DNA of 17,625 nucleotides, taken from CAYSLU01 sp964431965 (GTDB lineage Bacteria; Verrucomicrobiota; Kiritimatiellia; CAIKKV01; CAYSLU01). The translations under genes and the position numbers were made by a program. The notes under the pieces were generated by a model. The model was not told the origin of the DNA. It worked only from the letters and a program-made list of their open reading frames with translations, and did no database searches. The stretch covers positions 1 to 17,625 of the forward strand of contig CAYSLU010000102.1 of assembly GCA_964431965.1 (NCBI GenBank), in the 5' to 3' direction. This document shows, piece after piece, positions 1 to 7,998 of this stretch (its first letter is position 1; every line of letters begins with the position of its first letter).

Positions 1-57
1 GGCCCCGACTGGCGTCCGGAGGACGTGTGGGGCGAGATCGGGTTCCTCGGACGGTAA
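1..57 (+). CDS. C-terminal end of an upstream gene (partial)
   Basis: Reading from base 1 in frame 1 gives 18 sense codons ending in GEIGFLGR and then a TAA at 55-57. The frame is open to the left edge, so this would be the tail of a gene that begins outside the window. The fragment is too short to assign a family. It lies on the same strand as the operon that follows, 70 bases upstream of it, so it could be the preceding gene of the same unit or of a separate one. An 18-codon open frame in GC-rich DNA can occur by chance; the coding call rests on the codon choice (C or G in nearly all third positions) and the position of the stop just before an AT-richer gap. Confidence 0.5.
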   Translation, partial: GPDWRPEDVWGEIGFLGR

Positions 58-85
58 GTTTCGCTTTATCTTCCTGCGGCCAGAC

Positions 86-93
86 TATATATT
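86..93 (+). promoter_or_regulatory. possible promoter -10 region in the 70-base gap before the operon
   Basis: The gap 58-127 is the only non-coding stretch upstream of the seven-gene unit and is clearly more AT-rich than its surroundings. It contains TATATATT at 86-93, which resembles a -10 element 34 bases before the ATG at 128. No good -35 match lies at the usual spacing (TTTATC at 65-70 is the nearest and is weak). No operator palindrome, riboswitch-like fold or clear Shine-Dalgarno sequence is visible before the ATG. If the operon has its own promoter, this is where it should be. Confidence 0.25.
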
Positions 94-127
94 CCCCGCC
101 CACAATTGCTGGATTCAGAACTGCGCA

Positions 128-2728
128 ATGGCATCCGACCCAAACCCACTGAAAGCGCCTCGCGGCCTGACGTTCCGCGCCGTCGTTGTCTGCCTGGTCG
201 CCCTGTTCTTCATGGCGGCGTGGGTGGAGTACGAGGAGCGCTACACGGACGGCGGGCCGCTCGCCGAGAATTCGCCGCCGAACGCGGCCGTCGGGGTTGT
301 GCTCCTCGTGATGGGGATCGGCACGCTCCTCTATAAGGTACGCCGCCCGCTCCGGCTCTCCCCTCAGGAGCTTATGGTGGTGTACGCGGCGCTCGTGGTC
401 TCGGCCCCCCTGATGACCCAGGGCTTGTGGGGTCGCATGGTCGGCATGCTCTGCGCCATACCGGCCAACCAGGACTTCAAGTCATACGAGAGCCTGCCCG
501 AAATGCTCTGGCCACACGGCCCGAACCTCGTCGCCAACGGGCGGTTCGAGCAGGAGCTTGCGGGGTTCCGGTCTGGCGCGGACACGCGGATCGACTGGGC
601 CGAATCCAACTGCGGCAAGCAGGGCCGGCTGCGGGCCCCGGTGATCAGCGGAACGGGCGCGACGTCGCGGGCCTACCTCGAGTTCGGCATCGACCGGTTC
701 GGCGCCGACGGGCGGGAGCTCCTGGTTCCGGGCGAGCGGTTCCTGTTTTCCATGCTGGCCCGCGTGCAGGGCCTGCAGAAGGGATCCTCCTACTCTGTGA
801 CCATGCAGGCCGATACCGGCGTCGTGCGCACCGTCTTCATCTCCACCAGCGCCACGCGGCCGTCTTTCGCCCAGCCGGACGGGTTCGAGCGCATGGGCGC
901 ATCGAGCCTGATGGTGCCGCTCGATCTCGCCCGGCGCCTGACGTTCACGATCGGCATCACCGGCGCCGGCCAGCTCTCCGCCCAGGACATCCAGTTCCTG
1001 AACGTCGAGGCGGTCGAGGGCGTCTACTCCGGCCGGCGGATCGCCACGGAGTCCGAGTGGAGCCGGCTCGGACCGGACGAGCGCGCCTTCACCATTCCGC
1101 GGCCCGACAACCTCCTGAGCCCGCGCGGGGTGAAGTACCTGCTGACCGGCATGATCCCCATCGAGCAGTGGATGCGCCCGATTCTCACCTGGTCGGTCCT
1201 GATCGCCGCCCTGTTTGCCGGCTTTCTGGGCCTCAACATCCTCATGCGCCGGCAATGGGTCGAGCACGAGCGCTTCTCCTTCCCGCTGACGATCATCCCC
1301 AAGAACCTGTTCGCGGAAACAGACGTGGACGGGCGCCGCCGCTTCGTCATCTTCCGCAACCGGATCATGTGGATCGGCTTCGCCATCGCGCTGCCGCTGG
1401 CGCTGCTGAAGGGGTTCAATTACTACAACGCATCCATCCCCGCCCCCGTCTGGGGAACGGTGAACCTCGACCAGTTCTTCCTCAACCCGCTCACAAAGGC
1501 ATACCTGGCCGAGGTCCAGATCACGCCCGAGTCGGTGTCCATCGTCATCCTGGCCGTGGCGCTGCTGATCGAGACGGACGTCCTCTTCTCTCTGTGGGGC
1601 TTCTTCCTGATCTTCCAGCTCTTCAACCTGTTCGGGCCCGCGCTCAACTTCAACCGCTTCCCGGGCTACCCGTGGCGGCACCAGCAGGCCATGGGCGCGT
1701 TCATCGCCTACGCCGGCCTGGCGCTGTTCGTGGGGCGCAAGCACCTGCGCGATGTCTTCGCCCTGATCGTCCGGCGGCACGCCCCCGCCGCCGCGCGGGA
1801 GGATCAGAGCCACTACCGGGTCGCAGCGGCCATGATCCTGGCCTCGCTCGGGGTGCTGGCGGCCTGGGGCGCGTGGACGCGCATGGGCGTGGCCGCCGGG
1901 CTCATCTTCTTCGGCTACATGCTCGTCCTCGGGTTCGCGGCCAGCAAGCTCCGCGCGGAGTGCGGCGCCCCGTTCTCCTACATGACCCCGTACTACGGCA
2001 TGCAGTTCGTGGCCGCGGTCGGCGGGTTCGCCGTCTTCGGATCGACGGGCATGCTGGTCGCGACGATCGCCGCCGGGTTCATGACCACCGCCGGCTTCCT
2101 GCTGATGTCGCCCGCGCAGGTCGAGATGATGGAGCTCGGCCGGCACTTCAACGTGCGGCTGCGCGACCTGAGCGGAGGCCTCTGGATCGGCCTCGTCGGC
2201 GGCATCGTGATCGGCGGCTTCGCCATGCTCTGCTGGACCTACGGGCTCAGCGCCGACAGCTTCAAGTCCAACTGGTGGTTCCAGCAGACCCGGTACTTCG
2301 ACCAGTACCGCGCGGGCGAGCTGAGCGCGGACCGCGCGCTGGCCACCGACACGCTCTTCAGCAACCCGGAGAACCGGGCGCTGGATCCCGTCCACAACTT
2401 GAACGCCAAGGGCCTGACGATCGGAGTCGTCGGCACGCTGGCCATCTCGTTCCTGCGCAGCCAGTTCATGTGGTTCCCGTTCCACCCCATCGGCTACGTG
2501 CTGGCCTCCAGCCACTTCGTGCAGCTCACGTGGCTGGCCGCATTCCTCGCGTGGGCGGTCCGATCCGTTCTATTCCGCCTGGGCGGCGCCCAGGCGATCC
2601 GGCGCGGCCTCGTGCCGTTCTGTGTCGGCATGTTCCTCGCGGCCATCGTCTCGATTCTGTTCTTTGACATCCTGGGCGTGATCCTGCGGACGCAGGGCGT
2701 CGCGGATGTCTACAGCAAGATGCCATGA
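128..2728 (+). CDS. DUF6785/DUF6784-like, OPT-related polytopic membrane protein with inserted beta-sandwich domain
   Basis: This 866-residue protein has the layout of the uncharacterised membrane families I recall as DUF6785 (N-terminal) and DUF6784 (C-terminal), which are distantly like oligopeptide (OPT) transporters. Membrane segments lie near residues 17-35, 53-70, 82-108, 350-373, 412-428, 468-500, 520-537, 567-605, 625-660, 685-705, 762-785, 795-815 and 828-855. Between the third and fourth lies a soluble stretch of about 240 residues (110-345), which begins with NLVANGRFEQ (133-142) and is rich in beta-strand pattern, like CBM4/9-type carbohydrate-binding sandwiches; it is probably periplasmic. 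The segment EHERFSFPLTI (379-389) matches the DIERLPFPFA motif of the gene at 7991, and LSPQEL (77-82) matches its LSRQEL, so the two are paralogues. The ATG at 128 gives a short cytoplasmic tail before the first helix, although no strong ribosome-binding site precedes it. Its stop overlaps the next gene's start (ATGA, 2725-2728). The substrate is unknown. Confidence 0.85.
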   Translation: MASDPNPLKAPRGLTFRAVVVCLVALFFMAAWVEYEERYTDGGPLAENSPPNAAVGVVLLVMGIGTLLYKVRRPLRLSPQELMVVYAALVVSAPLMTQGLWGRMVGMLCAIPANQDFKSYESLPEMLWPHGPNLVANGRFEQELAGFRSGADTRIDWAESNCGKQGRLRAPVISGTGATSRAYLEFGIDRFGADGRELLVPGERFLFSMLARVQGLQKGSSYSVTMQADTGVVRTVFISTSATRPSFAQPDGFERMGASSLMVPLDLARRLTFTIGITGAGQLSAQDIQFLNVEAVEGVYSGRRIATESEWSRLGPDERAFTIPRPDNLLSPRGVKYLLTGMIPIEQWMRPILTWSVLIAALFAGFLGLNILMRRQWVEHERFSFPLTIIPKNLFAETDVDGRRRFVIFRNRIMWIGFAIALPLALLKGFNYYNASIPAPVWGTVNLDQFFLNPLTKAYLAEVQITPESVSIVILAVALLIETDVLFSLWGFFLIFQLFNLFGPALNFNRFPGYPWRHQQAMGAFIAYAGLALFVGRKHLRDVFALIVRRHAPAAAREDQSHYRVAAAMILASLGVLAAWGAWTRMGVAAGLIFFGYMLVLGFAASKLRAECGAPFSYMTPYYGMQFVAAVGGFAVFGSTGMLVATIAAGFMTTAGFLLMSPAQVEMMELGRHFNVRLRDLSGGLWIGLVGGIVIGGFAMLCWTYGLSADSFKSNWWFQQTRYFDQYRAGELSADRALATDTLFSNPENRALDPVHNLNAKGLTIGVVGTLAISFLRSQFMWFPFHPIGYVLASSHFVQLTWLAAFLAWAVRSVLFRLGGAQAIRRGLVPFCVGMFLAAIVSILFFDILGVILRTQGVADVYSKMP

Positions 2729-5700
2729 GCGCAAACCGAACCAGCGGATGGGGAAGCCAGTTGGCCGTGGCCGGCGTGTTCGCCGCCATCGGCGCGGCCG
2801 CGCTCGTGTTCTTCGTGCGCTTCGCGGAACCCCCCGGCCGCGTGCATCGGGAGCCGTTCCGGGCCGACTATGATCCCGCCCCGCTCGTCCAGGCCATGGC
2901 CGGAGACGGGCTCGCCCGCTATTTCTCGACCATCGCCACCGCCAGCACCAACTCGGACGCCCGGTGGGTCGGACGCGTCAGCGGCACGCCCGGCGCCATC
3001 GCCACCGAGGCCCTGATCCGCGACGCCTTCGCCCGGTCGGGCTGCGACGTGACCACCCAGGAGTTCCGCGTCGTCATCCCCGTCACGGAGCAGTGCGAGG
3101 CGCGCGGAGCCGACGGCCAGCCCCTCGCGGGCGTCGACCTCTATCCGTTCATCCCCTCCGGGCTGCGGCCCGTGGCGCTGCCGGCGGACGGGCTCGAAGG
3201 CGAGCTCGTCTTCGTCGAGGGCGCCTCGCTCGTCAACCTGAACGGCCACGATCCGCGCGACACGATCGTTCTGACCTACCTCGACACCTGCGGCGCATGG
3301 GCGACCTTGGCGTCTGCCGGCGTGAAGGCCCTGATCGTGATCGAGGACCAGGACGCCAAGCAGATGCGCGCCAGCCCCGATACGCGGGGTGTCTGGGAGG
3401 GGGGCGTCAGTCAGGCCGAAACGAGCTTCCCCCGCTTCTTCGCCCGGGGGCGCATCGCCGATTACGCCGGCCGTCGCGTCCGGCTCCACGCGCGCGTCAC
3501 CTGGCAGGAGCGCACCGCCCGCAACGTGATCGGCCGACTCCCGGGCGCCGGACGCCCGGACGAGGCGCTCGTGCTCACCGCCTACTACGACAGCTACTCG
3601 CTCGTGCCGGAACTGGCCCCCGGGGCCGAGCAGGCGGTCGGAGTCGCCGCGCTGATGCAGATGGCCGAGGCCCTGGCCCCGTACCGCGGCCGCATGCGCC
3701 GGGATGTCGTCTTCATCGCAACGGCCGGACACGCGCAGGCGATGGCGGGAATCAGTCGCATCATGGAGGCCGCCGGCCGCGTCCGCGAGATGCGCCCCCC
3801 GACGACGATTCAGGAAGAACGCCGGAAGACCGAGGTCCAGCTCGCCGGCTTTGCCGACACGGCCCGTGCCATCGTGTCGGATCCCGCGCTGTGGACGAAT
3901 CCGGCGACCGACCGGATCAAGGCGCGGATCGGGTCTGAGTCGTCGGACTTCCGCACCTGGCTCGACCAGCGCGTCTCGACCGTTGCCGGGGAGGTGAACC
4001 TCGAGCACCGCGAGATCGCCCTGACCGCCCGCCTGAGCTACCTGCGCGCCGGCAGTCCCGTGTTTCGCGATGGATTCGATGCGTTCAAGGCCACGGACGA
4101 CCAGCGAAAGGATCCCGCCAACCGCCATCCGCTCCTTCAGGCGATGCTGGACGCCCAGCAGCAGGCGAACGTGTCCGGCAACAACGTCGCGCTGAACTTG
4201 GCCCTGCTCGCCGCGCATCCCGAGTTCACGGAGTGGCGCTACCTCGACCGGCTGACGAAGCTGATCGACGCCGTGATCCAGCACCACGCGACCCGGATCC
4301 GCGAAATCGACGAGACGCTGGCGCTCTGCCGGCTGTTCGACTCCTACCGGCACACGCTCACCATCTCGCTCGAGCTGAACAGCGGCGGGTCGAAAGGGTT
4401 GCGCGACGTGGCCGTCCTGGGCGGATTCGGCGGCTCCATCGTGGAACCGCAGGTCACCGAGTTGCGCAACACCATTTCCGATTACGTCCCCGCCAGCAAC
4501 AGCGTGCCCCGCTTTGAGATCGTCTCCTGGGGCGTCAAGGACATCGCGGGATCAAAGGAACGCCCGAGCTACCAGGTGGGCGAAGGCATCAGCCTTCAGT
4601 CACAGCCCTGGCTCCTGTTCGGACGGCTCGCCTTCGCGATGGTCAACTACCGGTTCGCGCCGCCCAAGCTGACCACGCCGGAGGACACATTCGACGGACT
4701 GAGCCTCTCCGCGACCCGCGAGCAGCTCGCGTGCATCGGGCCAGCGCTGCTCAGCGTGGCCTTCGGTCGGCTGGACTTCAAGGACATCCCGTCCGACCAG
4801 AAGCGCCGCGTCGTGGCGATTCACGGGCGGGTGGTCGGAAGCGCCGGCACCGGCGCCGTGGTTCCCAGCCATCCGATGGGCGTACGCACCTTCGTCGGAC
4901 CGAAGGGCGGAGCCACCCAGTTCCCGCTGATCAACATGCGCGGCGTGAGCCGGGTCCCCATCCTCGCGACGGATCCGTATGGCCAGTACGAGCGGGCCTA
5001 CGGGTTCAACTTCGTCGGGAACAGCGGCTGGGGCGGATTCGTCACGGCCGATGCGGCCCGGTTCGCCGAGGACGGAACCATCCGGTACTTCAAGGACTCC
5101 GGAAAGGCCGCTCAGGGGACGTTCCGAAGCGAAAATTTCCCGTCATACGACGTCCGCATCGCCTCATCGTCCGGGCCGAAGCCCATCAACGTGGTCCTGT
5201 TCCGGTGCACGCCGGTGGAGATGCTCGATCAGGGCAACCCGAAGACCATGAAGTCGTTCCTCCGGGTGGACTACCTGCGCCGGCAGGGCATTTCCGGCCC
5301 CGGCAGCTTCCGGCAGATCGATACGACGGCCTACCTCGAGCCCGACCTGTCCTTCTATCTGGCGCTGCTCGACGGCGCCTCGGACAACCCCAAGATCCAG
5401 ACCTATCGCGGGTTCATGCTCAACGCGGACCCCGCGGCGCCCGTCACGCCGGGCGAGCCCGAGCTGTTCGGCCGGGGCTACCTGGCGGCCGACACGCCGC
5501 TCATCGTGTTCCCGCACATGGACGCCGCGGAGTCCATGCACCGCACCGCCGGGAAGCGGCTCCAGCTCCAGCAGCGCCACGGGATGGCCGACGAGCTGAT
5601 GATGGGATTCCACACGCGCGGTCTCGAGTGGCTCGCGAAGGCCCGGAAGGCCCTGGAGGACCGGGATCCGCTGGCCGCCCAGCTGGCCGCCGGGAGAAGC

Positions 5701-7998
5701 CTCGCCTACGCCATCAACAACCACCCCGTCATCCGCCAGCGCATCTCGGACGCCGTGATCGGCATCCTGTGGTACCTCGGCCTGCTCGTGCCGTTCGTGT
5801 TCTTCTTCGAGAAGCTGGTCTTCGGCTTCGCCGACATCCGCAAGCAGCTGCTGGCCAGCGGCCTGATCTTCCTCGCCGTCTTCGCGCTCCTCCAGTTCTT
5901 CCACCCGGCCTTCCAGATGGTCCGCTCGTCCATCATGATCCTCATCGGGTTCATCATGCTGCTCCTGACGCTGCTGGTCACCCTGATGGTCGGCGGCAAG
6001 TTCCAGCAGAACATCAAGGACCTCCGTAGCCGCGAGGGCCGGGTCGAGGGCGCCGACATCAACCGCGGCGGCGTCATCGGCACGGCGTTCATGCTGGGCT
6101 TGAACAACATGCGGCGCCGCAAGGTTCGGACCGGGCTCACGTCGATCACGCTCGTGCTGATCACGTTCGTCATGATCTGCTTCACGTCGGTCACATCGGA
6201 CCTCGTGAACGTCGAATACCCGACCGGCCGCTCGCCCTGGAACGGCCTCGAGCTCCAGAAGCGCAATTTCGTGACACTCACCGCGTCCGAGCTCGGCGCC
6301 CTCCAGCAGATCTACGGCCGCCAGTTCCCCCTGTCCGCCCGCTACTGGCTGACCGCCCGCCTCGACGCCACCAAGCTGCAGAACACCGAGATCCTGATCG
6401 ACCGCGACTACGAGGCCGGCGGCCAGAAAATCCAGAAGCGGGTGCGCGTGAGCGCGTCGATGCGGATGGACTCGCAGGAGCCCCAGTTCTCGGGGCTCGA
6501 CCGGTTCCTGCGCACGGAACGGCGCTGGTTCCCCCGCCCGCCGGCCAACCGCCAGGAGCGGACCGCCGCGCTGGCGAGCGGCTACAAGGAAACGCGCTAC
6601 GTCATTCTTCCGGACGTGGCGGCGCGCGAACTCGACATCACGACGAACGACGTGAACGCGGGGACGGCCACCGTCACCATCCGCAGCGAGGAGTTCAGTG
6701 TGCTCGGCATCATCGACTCCGCGGCGCTCGAAGCCTATGCGAGCCTGGACGGCCGGAGCATCCTGCCCTACGACCTGAACACCATCCAGAGCCTCGGCCG
6801 CAACGCCCAGGGCGGGGCCATTGTCCCGGACGACGTCAAGCGCCTGCCCGCGAGCCAGGTCATCATCGTCAACCGCCAGCCGGCCTCCGCTGCGGACGAG
6901 CAGGAGCTGCTGGTCGCCTGCGGCATCCTGTTCCCGCGGCAAGCCTACCGGCTCCCGCCGGACACCCGCGAGCGGCCGGCGGTCCCGTTCCGCGCCCAGC
7001 GCGAGATCGTGATGGAGTACCTCGAACGCGTCGGCGAAGGCGCGAACTACGCGATCGACGGGATCTCGTACTACGGCTCCCGCATGCGGGCGAAGACGTT
7101 CGAAGGCCTGCTGGATCTCCTGATCCCCATCCTGATCGCGGCCTTGACGGTGTTCAATACGATGCGCGGCTCGGTCTATGAGCGGAAGGACGAGATCTAC
7201 GTATACAACGCCGTCGGCATCGCCCCGAACCATGTGTTCTTCATGTTCATGGCGGAGGCGTGCGTGTTCGCCGTCGTCGGCGCCATGCTGGGCTACCTGC
7301 TCAGCCAGGCCACGGGGCGCCTGCTCACGGCGCTCGACCTCACCGGCGGGATGAACATGAACTACAGCTCGATCGAGACGATCTACGCGTCGCTGGCCAT
7401 CGTCGTCGCCGTGCTCCTCTCGACCATCATGCCGGCCCGCAGCGCCGCCCGCCTCGCGGCCCCCTCGGAGCTGCGCGAGTGGACCGTCCCCGAGGCGCAG
7501 GGCGACGTCATGAGCTTCAGCCTCCCGTTCACCTTCACCCCGCACGACCGCGTGGCCGTCGTCAGCTACTTCAACCGGTGGCTGGATGCGAACGGCGAGG
7601 GCAGCTCGGGCGCGTTCTTCTGCGCGCCGCCGCGCGCCGTGGTCCGGCGGGACCCGTCCGAGCCCGGCGGGCTCGTGCCGGGCGTCGTGACCACCGTGTG
7701 GCTGAAGCCGTACGACCTCGGCGTGTCCCAGCGGCTGGAGGTCTGGCTGCCGACGGATCCCGAGACGCGCGAGTTCATCGCCAGCGTGCGCCTCGTCCGG
7801 GTCAGCGGCACCTCGTCCGCCTGGCAGCGCACGGTGAAGCCGTTCCTCGGCCTGCTGCGCAAGCAGTTCCTGAACTGGCGCGCGGCCACCCCGGCCGAGC
7901 GCGGCGAGATGTATGCCGAAGCCCGCAGCCTGCTGAGCCGCCCCGGGGCCGCCGTGGACCCGGCGCAGGAAGCGACGGAGGAGCACGCGCATGGCTGA
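2725..7998 (+). CDS. fusion of a degenerate M28-peptidase-like ectodomain to an FtsX/MacB-type ABC permease
   Basis: This is a 1757-residue inner-membrane protein. An N-terminal anchor (about 12-33) leads into a periplasmic region of about 970 residues. Residues 60-350 follow the plan of M28 aminopeptidases with a PA-like insert (about 135-255). The usual metal ligands are missing: the AHYDS motif reads AYYDS (286-290), the GADDNASG motif reads GAEQAVG (300-306), and the glutamate pair after the next strand is replaced by TAGHAQ (333-338). Catalysis is therefore unlikely, and a substrate-binding role is inferred. Residues 430-1000 are not recognised. Helices near 1009-1033, 1041-1059 and 1067-1090 precede an FtsX-type permease: GLNNMRRRKVRTGL (1125-1138) at the first helix, an extracytoplasmic loop (about 1160-1455), helices at 1459-1480, 1505-1530 and 1553-1575, and the conserved PARSAARLAAPSELR (1570-1584). 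An unusual C-terminal cytoplasmic tail (1590-1757) follows. The gene overlaps both neighbours (4 and 8 bases). It should partner the ATPases at 11019 and 12190. Confidence 0.85.
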   Translation: MSANRTSGWGSQLAVAGVFAAIGAAALVFFVRFAEPPGRVHREPFRADYDPAPLVQAMAGDGLARYFSTIATASTNSDARWVGRVSGTPGAIATEALIRDAFARSGCDVTTQEFRVVIPVTEQCEARGADGQPLAGVDLYPFIPSGLRPVALPADGLEGELVFVEGASLVNLNGHDPRDTIVLTYLDTCGAWATLASAGVKALIVIEDQDAKQMRASPDTRGVWEGGVSQAETSFPRFFARGRIADYAGRRVRLHARVTWQERTARNVIGRLPGAGRPDEALVLTAYYDSYSLVPELAPGAEQAVGVAALMQMAEALAPYRGRMRRDVVFIATAGHAQAMAGISRIMEAAGRVREMRPPTTIQEERRKTEVQLAGFADTARAIVSDPALWTNPATDRIKARIGSESSDFRTWLDQRVSTVAGEVNLEHREIALTARLSYLRAGSPVFRDGFDAFKATDDQRKDPANRHPLLQAMLDAQQQANVSGNNVALNLALLAAHPEFTEWRYLDRLTKLIDAVIQHHATRIREIDETLALCRLFDSYRHTLTISLELNSGGSKGLRDVAVLGGFGGSIVEPQVTELRNTISDYVPASNSVPRFEIVSWGVKDIAGSKERPSYQVGEGISLQSQPWLLFGRLAFAMVNYRFAPPKLTTPEDTFDGLSLSATREQLACIGPALLSVAFGRLDFKDIPSDQKRRVVAIHGRVVGSAGTGAVVPSHPMGVRTFVGPKGGATQFPLINMRGVSRVPILATDPYGQYERAYGFNFVGNSGWGGFVTADAARFAEDGTIRYFKDSGKAAQGTFRSENFPSYDVRIASSSGPKPINVVLFRCTPVEMLDQGNPKTMKSFLRVDYLRRQGISGPGSFRQIDTTAYLEPDLSFYLALLDGASDNPKIQTYRGFMLNADPAAPVTPGEPELFGRGYLAADTPLIVFPHMDAAESMHRTAGKRLQLQQRHGMADELMMGFHTRGLEWLAKARKALEDRDPLAAQLAAGRSLAYAINNHPVIRQRISDAVIGILWYLGLLVPFVFFFEKLVFGFADIRKQLLASGLIFLAVFALLQFFHPAFQMVRSSIMILIGFIMLLLTLLVTLMVGGKFQQNIKDLRSREGRVEGADINRGGVIGTAFMLGLNNMRRRKVRTGLTSITLVLITFVMICFTSVTSDLVNVEYPTGRSPWNGLELQKRNFVTLTASELGALQQIYGRQFPLSARYWLTARLDATKLQNTEILIDRDYEAGGQKIQKRVRVSASMRMDSQEPQFSGLDRFLRTERRWFPRPPANRQERTAALASGYKETRYVILPDVAARELDITTNDVNAGTATVTIRSEEFSVLGIIDSAALEAYASLDGRSILPYDLNTIQSLGRNAQGGAIVPDDVKRLPASQVIIVNRQPASAADEQELLVACGILFPRQAYRLPPDTRERPAVPFRAQREIVMEYLERVGEGANYAIDGISYYGSRMRAKTFEGLLDLLIPILIAALTVFNTMRGSVYERKDEIYVYNAVGIAPNHVFFMFMAEACVFAVVGAMLGYLLSQATGRLLTALDLTGGMNMNYSSIETIYASLAIVVAVLLSTIMPARSAARLAAPSELREWTVPEAQGDVMSFSLPFTFTPHDRVAVVSYFNRWLDANGEGSSGAFFCAPPRAVVRRDPSEPGGLVPGVVTTVWLKPYDLGVSQRLEVWLPTDPETREFIASVRLVRVSGTSSAWQRTVKPFLGLLRKQFLNWRAATPAERGEMYAEARSLLSRPGAAVDPAQEATEEHAHG
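7977..7983 (+). promoter_or_regulatory. strong Shine-Dalgarno for the second OPT-like gene
   Basis: GGAGGAG at 7977-7983 lies 7 bases before the ATG at 7991. It sits inside the end of the preceding gene and fixes the start of the next one, so the 8-base overlap (7991-7998) is real. Confidence 0.75.

Noticed and set aside
427..2667. 746-codon plus-strand frame inside the first membrane protein
   Set aside because: Out-of-frame, Arg/Pro-rich shadow with no plausible domain.
3253..3261. HDPRD-like motif (residues 175-179) in the large fusion protein considered as a metal site
   Set aside because: It lies in the PA-like insert, away from the M28 ligand positions, and has no partner residues in the expected order.
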